The notes: generated by a model not told the origin, from the sequence alone. A DNA stretch of 64,000 bases from Lachnospiraceae bacterium (GCA_910576125.1 CAJTHM010000009.1:1-64000); one strand, 5' to 3'; shown: positions 8,961 through 17,759, numbered from the stretch's first letter. A program made the numbers and translations.

Positions 8961-9334
8961 CGGGCGGTCAGTTGCGCGAAGTTTTTTTTAGCCTCCACGT
9001 CCGTCTTCACGTTCAGCCCCCACAGCTCGATCAGCTGGGGCAGCACCTGGTAGATGGAGAACGTCCCGAAGCCGTCCAGCCACTCCTCCGGCGTGTCCGG
9101 TATGGAAGGGTCCGCGTGCTTCGCCATGATGAAGGCAATGTTCTCAAACAGCTCCAGCGAGAACAGGTCCAGGTTGGAATCCTCCTCATCGCTGCCCCCG
9201 ATGCTCTTCTCCAGCGCGCTCAGGTCCTTATAGATATCCCGGTGGAACCTGATCCGGTAAATGCGCGGCACCGCCGCCGATGCCCTGAACGGCACTTCCT
9301 TCCCGTCAATCTCAATCTTCCTTGTCATGCTCAT
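8957..9334 (-). CDS. Tail assembly chaperone (G protein analogue)
   Basis: A 125-residue protein between the major tail protein and the tape measure gene, the normal place for the tail assembly chaperone. It begins MSMTRKIEIDGKEVPFRAS and has an acidic, helical C-terminal half. GGAGGAG precedes the start; the second ATG two codons in is an alternative. Near its 3' end the codons GCT AAA AAA AAC contain a canonical -1 slippery site, leading into the overlapping frame that ends at 8796. The normal product ends VEAKKNFAQLTAR. Confidence 0.88.
   Translation of the reverse strand: MSMTRKIEIDGKEVPFRASAAVPRIYRIRFHRDIYKDLSALEKSIGGSDEEDSNLDLFSLELFENIAFIMAKHADPSIPDTPEEWLDGFGTFSIYQVLPQLIELWGLNVKTDVEAKKNFAQLTAR
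8980..8990 (-). promoter_or_regulatory. Programmed -1 ribosomal frameshift site
   Basis: On the minus strand the in-frame codons GCT AAA AAA AAC hold the heptamer A AAA AAC. After a -1 slip the reading continues CTT CGC GCA ACT GAC CGC CCG ATG without a stop, into the frame ending at 8796. Frameshifting at this spot is general in tailed-phage tail chaperone genes. Confidence 0.82.
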
Positions 9335-9963
9335 CCGATCTCCTCCCCGCCATACAGGCTCCCGCTGCCCTCATCCCCGCTTCCGCCGTTATCCCCCGCC
9401 GGTACCGGCATATACACCGCCTTGTACCAGTCCTGGTACACCGCCTCATCCGTGGAGTCCCCGGTCTTCGCCTTCACCATGCCATCCGCCAGCGGCGTGG
9501 CCTTGACGGTCAGCGTCTCCGTCTGCACCTCCCGGCTCTCCTCGTTGGTCTTGCCCTCGATCCCCGGCCTTGACGCCGAGCAGTTGTAGAGGACATGCCG
9601 GATATGCCTCTGGTCGCCGTCAAACTCAAACAGCAGCGCGAACGCCGCAAGCTCCGCCGAGGCATTCTCGATCAGCACGCCCTTGTCGTCCAGCTCCTCC
9701 CGCAGCGCATCCCTGCGGAAAGACTCCGGGATCATGGCAAGCTCCAGGTCGCCGTCATAGCCCATGTTGTTGTTGATCACATAATAGGCCGTCCCGTCCG
9801 CATAGAAATTCTCCGGCTCCCCGTTGGCGTCCAGGGAAATGGAGACCGAGCCCGGCATCGGGACCGGCGCGCCGTAGGACACCGCCCCGTCCTCCGAAAC
9901 AGTGAGCATCGCATAATGCGTGTTCTTCAGGTTATATTTCACTTTGTTCTTCTTATTCTGCAT
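9331..9963 (-). CDS. Major tail protein, phi13 family
   Basis: A 210-residue tail tube subunit. The features GDLELAMIPESFRRDAL, FALLFEFDGDQRHIRHVLYNC and the late TETLTVKATPL strand are typical of the phi13-type major tail proteins of Gram-positive siphophages. Many copies should stack into the tail tube. ATG 9963 follows GGGAGG by eight bases. Its end overlaps the chaperone start by four bases, consistent with coupled translation. A glycine/serine-rich tail (AGDNGGSGDEGSGSLYGG) ends the protein. Confidence 0.95.
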   Translation of the reverse strand: MQNKKNKVKYNLKNTHYAMLTVSEDGAVSYGAPVPMPGSVSISLDANGEPENFYADGTAYYVINNNMGYDGDLELAMIPESFRRDALREELDDKGVLIENASAELAAFALLFEFDGDQRHIRHVLYNCSASRPGIEGKTNEESREVQTETLTVKATPLADGMVKAKTGDSTDEAVYQDWYKAVYMPVPAGDNGGSGDEGSGSLYGGEEIG

Positions 9964-9966
9964 CCG

Positions 9967-10284
9967 TCATGCCTCCCATCCAAAAATATACAGCACCTCA
10001 TAAAGCCTCTCGCTGCCGATCCACGTCTCCGACTTGTTGTAAAAGACCCCATGGGCATCCAGCACGTCCTCCACCCGCTCCTCCAGCCCCGGGTCCTTCC
10101 TGTCCGTATAGACCTCCAGGCGGACATCCACGCCCTTGTGGTACACCTTCCCGTCCGCCGCGAAATTATCGCTCCCCGGCAGCAGGTAACAGGCAAAAGG
10201 CGGCTCCGGCGACTCCCCCTCCGCAAAATGGTCATAGGCAAAAGGCAGCCCCGTCTCCCCTATCATCCTCACCAGCTCTTCCAC
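9967..10284 (-). CDS. Tail terminator / tail completion protein (putative)
   Basis: A 105-residue protein beginning MEELVRMIGETGLPFAYDHF, placed between the HK97 gp10-like protein and the major tail protein. Tail terminators of siphophages occupy this slot. GTG 10284 is chosen because GGGGAGG lies seven bases before it; the frame is open to 10335 but lacks a ribosome site there. The CYLLPGSDNFAADGKVYHK and VDVRLEVYTDRKD segments look like the alpha/beta fold of tail completion proteins. Function is inferred from position and pattern. Confidence 0.8.
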   Translation of the reverse strand: MEELVRMIGETGLPFAYDHFAEGESPEPPFACYLLPGSDNFAADGKVYHKGVDVRLEVYTDRKDPGLEERVEDVLDAHGVFYNKSETWIGSERLYEVLYIFGWEA

Positions 10285-10355
10285 AGCCTCACCTCCCCAA
10301 ACCTTCAAACACTTCCCAATCCTGCGCTCCGGCATCCGCCGCGCATCCCAGACCG

Positions 10356-10736
10356 TCAGCCCCGCAGAGCCTTCTCGATCTCCCGTTCCAGCGTCCGCTC
10401 CGCCCTTTCCTCCGCGGGGGCGATATGCGCCTTCCCCGGGACGCGCCCGCCGCCCCGCTTCGCATGGCCGAACTCCAGCAGATGCGAGAGCTGGTACCGG
10501 TTCCTGGAATGCACCACCAGCTCAATGGAACCTGACGTCTCCCTCACGTTCTTCACCGCCCAGCTCTTCGCATAAGCCCCCGTATCCTTCGGCGCGCCCG
10601 CCTGGATATCCTTCTTCACGGAACTCCCCGCCCTTTTCACCGCGGCCTTCAATTCATCCGCCGCAAGGTCCGCATACTCCGCCAGCCCCTCCATCACCGC
10701 AGCCGCAAGCTGGTCAACCCGCACCCTGTCCGACAT
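10356..10736 (-). CDS. HK97 gp10-like tail/head-tail joining protein
   Basis: A 126-residue basic protein of the HK97 gp10 family. Diagnostic parts are the N-terminal helix (QLAAAVMEGLAEYADLAADE), the APKDTGAYAKSWAVK segment, and the LSHLLEFGHAKRGGGRVPGKAHI segment with a basic loop. The C-terminal helix is strongly charged (EERAERTLEREIEKALRG). It should act at the head-tail interface. It ends one base before the head-closure gene begins in the same operon. Confidence 0.92.
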   Translation of the reverse strand: MSDRVRVDQLAAAVMEGLAEYADLAADELKAAVKRAGSSVKKDIQAGAPKDTGAYAKSWAVKNVRETSGSIELVVHSRNRYQLSHLLEFGHAKRGGGRVPGKAHIAPAEERAERTLEREIEKALRG

Positions 10737-10737
10737 A

Positions 10738-11079
10738 TCACCGCCTCACTTTCCTGCATATGAACTTCACCGCTTTCTTCTTGAAATTCATATGGTCCAC
10801 ATCCACAATGTCATAAACCTCCCCGCGGAACAGGATCCGGTATCCGGTGGACATGATGTCCACCGCTTTCCTGCAGTACCGCACAGTCACCGTCATGGAC
10901 ACGTCCTCCACGGTCATCCCGGCCTCCTGCCTTTCCCCCGAAGACGCCAGCCCCTCCCCGCCGATCGTGGCAGAACAGGCATAATAATCCGTCCAGGCAT
11001 TCACATGGTTCCCCACGCCGTCCACAACGGCCTCATTCCTCTGGAACATCACCCTCTCGTTCAGCAGAGCCACCTCCAT
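10738..11079 (-). CDS. Head closure / head-tail adaptor protein
   Basis: A 113-residue protein of the phage head-tail joining family (SPP1 gp16-like). It shows the family pattern LLNERVMFQR near the start, MTVTVRYCRKAVDIMSTGYRI, and a closing DIVDVDHMNFKKKAVKFIC. It is predicted to cap the connector after DNA packaging. GGAGG lies seven bases before ATG 11079, and the start shares one base with the stop of the upstream connector gene, so translation is coupled. Confidence 0.9.
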   Translation of the reverse strand: MEVALLNERVMFQRNEAVVDGVGNHVNAWTDYYACSATIGGEGLASSGERQEAGMTVEDVSMTVTVRYCRKAVDIMSTGYRILFRGEVYDIVDVDHMNFKKKAVKFICRKVRR

Positions 11080-11354
11080 CAGAACGCCTCCTTCCTGCTG
11101 CCAAAGAGGAGCGCGCGCAGCGTCAGGGCAAGGGCGTGGTGGTCCGCCTCCTCCCGGTGCTCATACAGATATGCCGCCGCATACATCACAGAGATTTTCG
11201 CATTCTCCACCCGGGCAAACTCCCCTTCGTCATCCATCCGCGCCACGTCCATGCAGACCTTCTCCGCAGCCCCGGTCATGCTTTCAATCAGGGCGTCATC
11301 CTCATCATAGTCCACACGCAGGTAGCCCTTCATCTCTTCCAATGTCACCACCAT
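11079..11354 (-). CDS. Head-tail connector protein, gp6-like (DNA packaging)
   Basis: A 91-residue all-alpha protein of the phage gp6/QLRG family, the ring that joins portal and tail. The start VTLEEMKGYLRVDYDEDDAL and the middle AKISVMYAAAYLYEHRE are characteristic. AAGGAGG precedes ATG 11354. It is the first gene after the capsid in the connector cluster and lies about 105 bases beyond the capsid stop, with a terminator-like hairpin between. Confidence 0.92.
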   Translation of the reverse strand: MVVTLEEMKGYLRVDYDEDDALIESMTGAAEKVCMDVARMDDEGEFARVENAKISVMYAAAYLYEHREEADHHALALTLRALLFGSRKEAF

Positions 11355-11380
11355 GCCGCACCGCCTCCTTCAAGCCTCAA

Positions 11381-11412
11381 AAACGCCCCTGCTTTATACA
11401 GGCGGGATGCCG
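11381..11412 (-). terminator. Hairpin with T tail after the capsid gene
   Basis: On the minus strand CCGCCTG, a seven-base loop, CAGGGGCG and then TTTTT form an imperfect stem. It lies in the gap between capsid and connector genes and may raise capsid mRNA relative to the connector and tail genes. Confidence 0.45.
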
Positions 11413-11459
11413 GCTCCTGCACCGGCACCCCAATGCCTCCCTCAGATCCCCTCTGTCCT

Positions 11460-12680
11460 TTATGAACCGGATGCCGCTTTCTGCGCCAGCACCTTCACCG
11501 CCTCCGCCAGCACCAGCTTCCCGTCCACCCTCTGGCTCGCCAGGAAGCCCACCTGCCCGGATGCCGCATACAGCTCATTCAGACGCTTGAAGCTCCGCCC
11601 CTGCCTGTCGGCGATCCAGTAATAGGAGAAATCCCCGAAGGCCACCGTCTTCGCCCCCGCCGCCATCGCCGGCATATAGGCCGAAGTCCTCACCGGCCTG
11701 CCCAGGATCGTGTCCGGCGTCCCCGCCGTAAGCGAAGGCTGCCACAGGTACTGCCCGTTGCTGTCCTTCAGCTTCCTCACGGCCTTCACCGTGGAATCGT
11801 TCAGCACCCACACCGACTTCTTCCGGTACGGGGCCTTCAGCGCATAATACAGGTCCATCAGCTCATCCGCCGTCACCGCCGTGGCAGATGCAGCCGTCAC
11901 GCCCGTCTCCGCACCGCCTGCCGCCGCCAGCACGCCCAGCGGCTTGCCCTTGCCGTCCCCCGCAAAGAACGCCTCCTCTTCCTTCGCCCCAATCCTGCGG
12001 GCAAACTCACGGGAGATATAGGACTGCAGGTCAAACACGGAATCATTCAGCAGCTCCTCGGAAACCTTGATCATCGTCCCCAGCTTATACGCCCCGATGG
12101 AAACCTGCCCGAAGGAATCATCACTCTCCGGGAACGCGCCCTCCTCATCGATCCAGGACGCCGTGCCCTTGCCCGCCACCACCGGGATCTTCCGGTCGCC
12201 GCTGGAAGTCCTGATGACCTTCGCCATCTGCCGGAAGACGTTCTCCTCCTCCAGCGCCTCCACCAGCGTGCGCTCATACTCGTCCGGCACCAGGTAGCCG
12301 CCCTCGGAGTCCGTGCCCACCTGCAGGGCATTGGCGACATCCGGTACAGGGGCCTTTAAGCGCATGGCATTCCAGAAATTCTTCCGGTAGTCATCAGAGG
12401 CGCGCCCCGTCTTATCCCCCTCCCCGTCATCCGCCCTGCTGCCGGGCTTTGCCGTGATCGGCGTGCTGGTAGCCCTGGACAGCTCCGCATCGATCGCCGC
12501 CTGCCTTTCCAGCCGCTCGATCTCCTTCCCCAGGTTCACCACGTCCGCCTCCATCCTCTCATACGCAGCCGTGTCCTCTGCGGACAGCATCCCGTCCGCT
12601 CCCCTTTTCGCATCCAGGAACTTCTTTGCGGCGTCCCACGCCTTCGCCCTCTTCTCACGCAGTTCCAAAATCTTTCCCAT
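11460..12680 (-). CDS. Major capsid protein, HK97 fold
   Basis: A 406-residue HK97-family capsid protein. Residues 1-~110 are a charged coiled-coil delta domain (LELREKRAKAWDAAKKFLDA, AYERMEADVVNLGKEIERLE) that the neighbouring protease should remove. The shell domain then shows PDEYERTLVEALEEENVFRQ, IPVVAGKGTASWIDEEG, IKVSEELLNDSVFDLQSYI and a long C-terminal strand region (AFGDFSYYWIADRQGRSFK). ATG 12680 follows AAGAGAGGG. It lies downstream of the portal and protease as usual, but with a PAPS-reductase-like gene wedged between protease and capsid. Confidence 0.97.
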   Translation of the reverse strand: MGKILELREKRAKAWDAAKKFLDAKRGADGMLSAEDTAAYERMEADVVNLGKEIERLERQAAIDAELSRATSTPITAKPGSRADDGEGDKTGRASDDYRKNFWNAMRLKAPVPDVANALQVGTDSEGGYLVPDEYERTLVEALEEENVFRQMAKVIRTSSGDRKIPVVAGKGTASWIDEEGAFPESDDSFGQVSIGAYKLGTMIKVSEELLNDSVFDLQSYISREFARRIGAKEEEAFFAGDGKGKPLGVLAAAGGAETGVTAASATAVTADELMDLYYALKAPYRKKSVWVLNDSTVKAVRKLKDSNGQYLWQPSLTAGTPDTILGRPVRTSAYMPAMAAGAKTVAFGDFSYYWIADRQGRSFKRLNELYAASGQVGFLASQRVDGKLVLAEAVKVLAQKAASGS

Positions 12681-12698
12681 AACCAAACCCTCTCTTTC

Positions 12699-13559
12699 TT
12701 AATCTGCGGCATCCGCATCCGGGATGCCGGTTTCATTGCAGAATAAAAGGGCCGATCCCTCAGCCCCTGTCTCCTTCTTCTTCCGGCAGAACCTCCTGCC
12801 CTGCTCCTCCGCCTCGAAACGCGCATCCAGCAAGCCGACTGTCCAGCCCTTCCGGAACATCCCCAGCGGGGTCTCCCCGAACTGCGCCAGCGCACGCGCA
12901 TCCATCTCAAGCATCCTCCCCCATAATTCAGGATGGTGCTTCCGTAACTTCCGCAGCTCGTCAATCCTCTGGAACGGGCAGCACCAGCAGGAACACCGAT
13001 GGTAGATCTCATACAGCCCGCCCCAGTCAAACCCCTTCCCGTAGCAGTACCGCAGCGCCTCTTCCTCCGTAACCCGCCACTCCACAAGCGGGTAGCGCTC
13101 CCCCTTGCACCGCCCTGGCTCATCATACGCGATGCCGACATAGGAAACGGCATCATACTCCCCTTTCAGGCGGTTGACCTCCTTCGTGATCAGGTGCGTC
13201 TTCAGCTGCCCCGTGCACCACCTCACCCGGATCCCCGGCCACCCGTTCCCGCATAAAGGGACGCCGTCCCGGATGCGCCGCTCCACCGCGGACTTCTTCT
13301 GCTTCGGCTCCTCAAACATGAGCCATTCAAAACCGCGCGGATGGCGCAGGACATGGATATGCAGCCCCCGCTCCCGGAACAGGTACGCATCCACCTTTTC
13401 AATATGCCGGTACATCTCCGGGAACTCCATGCCCGTATCCGCCCAGAACACGCCGTCAACCGGCATCCCCCTCTCTATCATCATGAGGAGCATCGCAGTG
13501 CTGTCCTTCCCGCCGGACAATGACACCGCATGGTAATCCCCTTTCCCGGTCTTCCCCAC
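12699..13559 (-). CDS. PAPS reductase-like PP-loop protein inside the head module
   Basis: A 286-residue protein of the phosphoadenosine phosphosulfate reductase/PP-loop family. SLSGGKDSTAMLLMMIERG is the ATP pyrophosphatase loop, FWADTGMEFPEMYRHIEKV follows, and a C-terminal CSCWCCPF cluster could bind metal or an Fe-S centre. Phage members are known; their substrates are mostly unknown, with sulfur or base modification suggested for relatives such as DndC. GTG 13559 is preferred because GGGGGAGG precedes it by eight bases; the frame is open to 13616. It interrupts the usual protease-capsid order and is flanked by direct repeats 840 bases apart, which suggests later insertion. Confidence 0.88.
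   Translation of the reverse strand: MGKTGKGDYHAVSLSGGKDSTAMLLMMIERGMPVDGVFWADTGMEFPEMYRHIEKVDAYLFRERGLHIHVLRHPRGFEWLMFEEPKQKKSAVERRIRDGVPLCGNGWPGIRVRWCTGQLKTHLITKEVNRLKGEYDAVSYVGIAYDEPGRCKGERYPLVEWRVTEEEALRYCYGKGFDWGGLYEIYHRCSCWCCPFQRIDELRKLRKHHPELWGRMLEMDARALAQFGETPLGMFRKGWTVGLLDARFEAEEQGRRFCRKKKETGAEGSALLFCNETGIPDADAAD
12751..12780. repeat. Direct repeat, right copy flanking the PAPS-reductase gene
   Basis: GCCGATCCCTCAGCCC at 12751-12766 is identical to 13591-13606, and the following 14 bases match with three differences. The offset is exactly 840 bases, so both copies are read in the same frame. This copy lies in the 3' end of the PAPS-reductase-like gene. Confidence 0.85.
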
Positions 13560-13590
13560 CGTTCCCACCTCCCCCTGGAACAGAAAAAGA

Positions 13591-13620
13591 GCCGATCCCT
13601 CAGCCCTTGTCCCCATCTTC
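13591..13620. repeat. Direct repeat, left copy flanking the PAPS-reductase gene
   Basis: Partner of the copy at 12751. It lies just upstream of the preferred start of the PAPS-reductase-like gene on the minus strand, between that gene and the protease. The pair brackets the gene. Confidence 0.85.
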
Positions 13621-13740
13621 CTGATCCCAGCAGGACCCCCTGCCGCCTTCTCCCTGTAACGACAGGCACCCTGTCCTGCCCATGTGCTTCAAATCTTCAG
13701 GATATCCGATATGCCAGCCGCCCGCCTCTCCCGAAACGGC

Positions 13741-14469
13741 CTAATGCAGGAGCAGGTTCAGCCTCTTCTCCAGCTGCTCCGCCGGAGTCCCCGGCTTCTT
13801 CGGCGGGATGAGCCTGCCCAGCATGGAATTCATCACCGCCTGCCTGGAAAACATCACCGGCGCACCCATCTCATCCGAAAACGGCACGCCGCCCGCATCC
13901 TCCGCGTCCCTTCCGGAAAACATGACCTCGTCCGCGAACCCAAGCTCCACGGCCTTCTTTGCATTGAACCAGCTCTCCGCATCCATCAGCCTTGAAATCT
14001 TATCCCTGGCAAGCCCGGTCTTGATCTCATAGGCGTTCATGATGGACTCCTTCACCTCGTCCAGCATCCTGACCGCCTTCTTCATCTCCTCAGAATCCCC
14101 TATCGCAATAGTGGCCGGGTTGTGGATCATCATCATCGCCACCGGCGACATCCTCACCTTCGTCCCCGCCATCGCGACCACAGACGCGGCGCTCGCCGCC
14201 AGGCCGTCTATAAACACCGCCACATCGTAGGGATAATCCATCAGCATGTTGTATATCTGCGCCGCCGCGAACACATCTCCGCCCGGGGAATTGATCCAGA
14301 CATTGACCGGCCCCTTCCCGGCATTCAGCTCATCCCGGAAGATCCCCGGCGTGACCTCATCCCCGAACCAGGTCTCATCCGAAATCTCCCCATTCAAAAA
14401 GAGCGTCCGCATCCCTGCGCCGCCCTCATCCTGGTTTTCTATCCAGTTCCAGAACTTCCTCTTCATCAT
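13741..14469 (-). CDS. ClpP-like prohead protease
   Basis: A 242-residue serine protease of the ClpP/S14 phage prohead family. It should cut the capsid delta domain during head maturation. The oxyanion segment INSPGGDVFAAAQIYN, the nucleophile serine in AASAASVVAMAG and the histidine in MMMIHNPATIA are all present; the catalytic acid is probably in the following helix. The start is ATGATG after GGAGG and overlaps the portal stop, so 14466 is an equal candidate. The C-terminal 40 residues are probably a scaffold-like tail. Confidence 0.95.
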   Translation of the reverse strand: MMKRKFWNWIENQDEGGAGMRTLFLNGEISDETWFGDEVTPGIFRDELNAGKGPVNVWINSPGGDVFAAAQIYNMLMDYPYDVAVFIDGLAASAASVVAMAGTKVRMSPVAMMMIHNPATIAIGDSEEMKKAVRMLDEVKESIMNAYEIKTGLARDKISRLMDAESWFNAKKAVELGFADEVMFSGRDAEDAGGVPFSDEMGAPVMFSRQAVMNSMLGRLIPPKKPGTPAEQLEKRLNLLLH

Positions 14470-15899
14470 CCACCTCCATCTGCCGGTTTACCGCCAGCCC
14501 TTTTTCCGGGATGCCCGCTGCCTTCCCCGGCAGTCCTGCCCTTTCCAGGACTGCTGCCAGGACCATCTGCTTTTTCCGCATCCCCTACGGCACCGGCTCC
14601 CGGGTTCCTCTGTCTCCCCTCCCTGACGGCTGGACCGCCGCCATCTTCCGTTCCTCCTGCAGGACTTCCCACGCCATAGCCCAGCCCGGCATCCTCCAGC
14701 TTCATCATGTTCCCGTTCACCAGGTACAGGTCGCCGCCCAGATCCTCCGGGATGCGGTCCAGGTTCTCCAGCTCCCGGATGTCATTCGCCGACATCCACC
14801 CGTTCTGCCGCCCCACGGCATACCCGTTCATGCGGCTCTGGTAGTCGCCCCGGAGCAGGCCGTCCACGTTGAACTTCACGAAATACTCCTTTTTCTCCTC
14901 CGCCGTCAGCAGAGACCGCGCCATGGACTGCTCCCACCGTGACACCCACGGGTCAAGCGTATACTTCACGAACTCAAGGCTCTGCTGCTCAATGTTTGAA
15001 AAAGAAGACTTATCCAGGTCGCCCACCATATGCGGCGGCACACGGAATATCCTCGCGATCTCATTGATCTGGAACTTCCTCGTCTCCAGAAACTGCGCCT
15101 GCTCCGGGGAGATGGAAATGGGCGTATACTTCATCCCCTCCTCCAGGACCGCCACCTTGTTGGCGTTATGGCTTCCCCCAAAAGTGGACTGCCAACTCTC
15201 CCTCACCCGCGCCGGGTCCTTAATCGTCCCCGGATGCTCCAGCACCCCGCTGGGCTGTGCGCCGTTGGCAAAAAACTTCGCCCCATATTCCTCACAGGCA
15301 ATCGCCATCCCGATGGCATTCTTCGCCATGGCGATGGGCGAATACCCCACCAGCCCGTCAAACCCCAGGCCGGGGATATGCAGGACCTCCGAAGGCGGCA
15401 GCACCACCGTACTGCCTTTCACCGTGGGCACATCATCCGCCCCCAGCGTATACTCATAGTAAAGCTGGCCGCCGCCGTCCCGCTCCACGCTCATCCTGTC
15501 CGGCATCAGCGGATACAGCGCCATGACCTCCCCCCTGCCGTTGCGGATGACCTGCGCATAGGCATTCCCCCACAGGAGCAGGTGCGTCATCAGCGTCTCC
15601 CGGAACACAAAAGAAGTCATCTCCGGGTTCGGCTCGTCATGCAGCAGGAAATACAGCGGATGCCCCGCCGCCTTCTCCTTCCCGCCGCCCTCCGTATACC
15701 TGTAGAAATGCAGCGGCAGCCCCGCCACCGCCTCCGACAGGATCCGCACGCAGGAGTACACCGCCGTCATCTGCATGGAAGTCCGCTCATTCACCCGTTT
15801 CCCGCTCGTGCTGTTCCCCAGGAAGAAACTGTAAGCGCTTCCTGATGTCCTGTCCTGAGGTTCGCCCCTGGCCCGGAACAGCCCTCTCAATAACCCCAT
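14466..15899 (-). CDS. Portal protein, HK97 family
   Basis: A 477-residue portal that forms the dodecameric DNA gate at one capsid vertex. Typical segments are MQMTAVYSCVRILSEAVAGL, FLLHDEPNPEMTSFVFRETL, LLLWGNAYAQVIRNGRGE and IARIFRVPPHMVGDLDKSSF. The last ~60 residues are a Gly/Pro/Ala-rich disordered tail. ATG 15899 is favoured because AGGAAGGGAG precedes it; an in-frame ATG at 15980 has no ribosome site and would overlap the terminase end. It lies between large terminase and protease. Confidence 0.97.
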   Translation of the reverse strand: MGLLRGLFRARGEPQDRTSGSAYSFFLGNSTSGKRVNERTSMQMTAVYSCVRILSEAVAGLPLHFYRYTEGGGKEKAAGHPLYFLLHDEPNPEMTSFVFRETLMTHLLLWGNAYAQVIRNGRGEVMALYPLMPDRMSVERDGGGQLYYEYTLGADDVPTVKGSTVVLPPSEVLHIPGLGFDGLVGYSPIAMAKNAIGMAIACEEYGAKFFANGAQPSGVLEHPGTIKDPARVRESWQSTFGGSHNANKVAVLEEGMKYTPISISPEQAQFLETRKFQINEIARIFRVPPHMVGDLDKSSFSNIEQQSLEFVKYTLDPWVSRWEQSMARSLLTAEEKKEYFVKFNVDGLLRGDYQSRMNGYAVGRQNGWMSANDIRELENLDRIPEDLGGDLYLVNGNMMKLEDAGLGYGVGSPAGGTEDGGGPAVREGRQRNPGAGAVGDAEKADGPGSSPGKGRTAGEGSGHPGKRAGGKPADGGG

Positions 15900-15924
15900 C
15901 GCAACCACTCCCTTCCTATCTCCG

Positions 15925-17532
15925 TCAGAACACGAGCAGCCCCCTTGTGTCATACACGGATTCCCTCGTATCGTTCCCACACCGTATCGCCCTGTCCAGC
16001 CCCATGATCATCGCAATGGCGCCGTCAATCTTCTCCGTGGACTTCTCCTTGTCCGCCTTGATGTTCCCCGCCGGGTCCGTCCGGATGAAGATATTGTCCA
16101 TCATCCAGCGCAGGACAGGGTGCCCGCCATGGGCCACCATCTGCTCCAGCACCAGCTTCATCAGCTCCTTGGTGGGCGGCGACATATCCTTGAACCCCTG
16201 CCCGAACGGGACCACCGTGAACCCCATCCCCTCCAGGTTCTGGACCATCTGCACCGCGCCCCACCGGTCAAACGCGATCTCCCGGATGTTGAACCGCTCC
16301 CCCAGCCGCTCAATGAACTTTTCAATATACCCGTAATGCACCACATTCCCCTCCGTGGTCTCCAGAAACCCCTGCCGCGCCCATACGTCATAAGGCACAT
16401 GGTCACGCCGCACCCGCAGCTCCAGCGTCTCCTCCGGTATCCAGAAATAAGGCAGCACGCAGAACTTATCCTCCTCATCCAGCGGCGGGAACACCAGCAC
16501 AAAGGCCGTGATGTCCGTGGTGGAGGAAAGGTCCAGCCCTCCATAGCACACACGCCCCTCCAGCCCCTCCGCGTCCACCCGGAACCCGCAGGCGTCCCAC
16601 TTCGCCATCGGCATCCACCGGACAGCCTGCTTCACCCACTGGTTCAGCCGCAGCTGCCGGAAAGAATTCTCCTCCCCGGGATTCTGCTTCGCCGACTCGC
16701 ACGCCGCCTTCACCTTGTCCAGCCCCACCGTGATGCCCAAAGACGGGTTCGCCTTCTTCCACACCTTCGGGTCCGTCCAGTCAGCCGCCTCATCCGCCCC
16801 ATAGATCACCGGGTAGAAAGTAGGGTCAGCCTTCCTCCCCTCCAAAATATCCACGGCTTTCTGGTGCGTCTCATAACAGATGGAATTCGTATCCGTCCCC
16901 GCCGTGGTGATCAGAAAATACAAAGGCTGCATCCTGGCATCCCCGGAGCCCTTCGTCATCACGTCAAACAACTTCCGGTTCGGCTGGGTATGCAGCTCGT
17001 CAAAGACAACCCCGTGGATATTGAACCCATGCTTTGAATAAGCCTCCGCCGACAAAACCTGATAAAAAGAATTGGTCGGCTGGTACACGATCCGCTTCTG
17101 GGACGCCAGTATCTTCACCCGCCTGTTCAGCGCCGGGCACATCCGCACCATGTCCGCCGCCACCTCAAACACAATGGAAGCCTGCTGCCGGTCAGCCGCG
17201 CACCCGTATACCTCCGCGCGCTCCTCCCCGTCCCCGCAGGTCAGGAGCAGCGCCACGGCCGCCGCCAGCTCGCTCTTCCCCTGCTTCTTCGGGATCTCCA
17301 CATAGGCCGTGTTGAACTGCCGGTACCCGTTCCCCTTGACCGTCCCGAACACGTCCCGGATGATCTGCTCCTGCCAGTCGATCAGCTCAAAAGGCTTCCC
17401 CGCCCAGGTCCCCTTCGTATGGCACAGGCACTCGATGAAGCTGACCGCGTAATCCGCAGCCGCCTTATCGTACACAGACCCCCGCGCCCGGAACTTCGTA
17501 GGCCTGTACTTCTTCAGCTTCCGCATCGCCAC
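15925..17532 (-). CDS. terL: Terminase large subunit
   Basis: A 535-residue packaging motor with ATPase and nuclease domains. The ATPase has a variant Walker A, EIPKKQGKSELAAAVALLL, and a Walker B, IHGVVFDELHTQP. The nuclease domain carries aspartates in CYGGLDLSSTTDITAF and late in EKIDGAIAMIMGLDRA. GTG 17532 is chosen because GGAGGAGG lies eight bases upstream; ATG 17526 is two codons in. The region 17533-17759 before it holds no convincing gene. The small subunit lies four genes upstream, with a methyltransferase and two ParB-like genes between them. Confidence 0.97.
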   Translation of the reverse strand: MAMRKLKKYRPTKFRARGSVYDKAAADYAVSFIECLCHTKGTWAGKPFELIDWQEQIIRDVFGTVKGNGYRQFNTAYVEIPKKQGKSELAAAVALLLTCGDGEERAEVYGCAADRQQASIVFEVAADMVRMCPALNRRVKILASQKRIVYQPTNSFYQVLSAEAYSKHGFNIHGVVFDELHTQPNRKLFDVMTKGSGDARMQPLYFLITTAGTDTNSICYETHQKAVDILEGRKADPTFYPVIYGADEAADWTDPKVWKKANPSLGITVGLDKVKAACESAKQNPGEENSFRQLRLNQWVKQAVRWMPMAKWDACGFRVDAEGLEGRVCYGGLDLSSTTDITAFVLVFPPLDEEDKFCVLPYFWIPEETLELRVRRDHVPYDVWARQGFLETTEGNVVHYGYIEKFIERLGERFNIREIAFDRWGAVQMVQNLEGMGFTVVPFGQGFKDMSPPTKELMKLVLEQMVAHGGHPVLRWMMDNIFIRTDPAGNIKADKEKSTEKIDGAIAMIMGLDRAIRCGNDTRESVYDTRGLLVF

Positions 17533-17759
17533 CAGCCTCACCTCCTCCCGCCATGCCCCGTCTCTTCTCCTGCCATTCCACAGGGCGATATCAAAACAGA
17601 CACCTATCCGCTTCCCTGCAAGTCCTTTCTCTGCCAGCGCCCAAAACACATGCAGCAATCCCTCCCAGGCGGCAGGCCATCAAACGGCATCCACCCAAAA
17701 AAGCAGAACCTTTACCCATACCGGATAAACCCCCTCCGCTTAGACAGCCCCGCCGCCAG

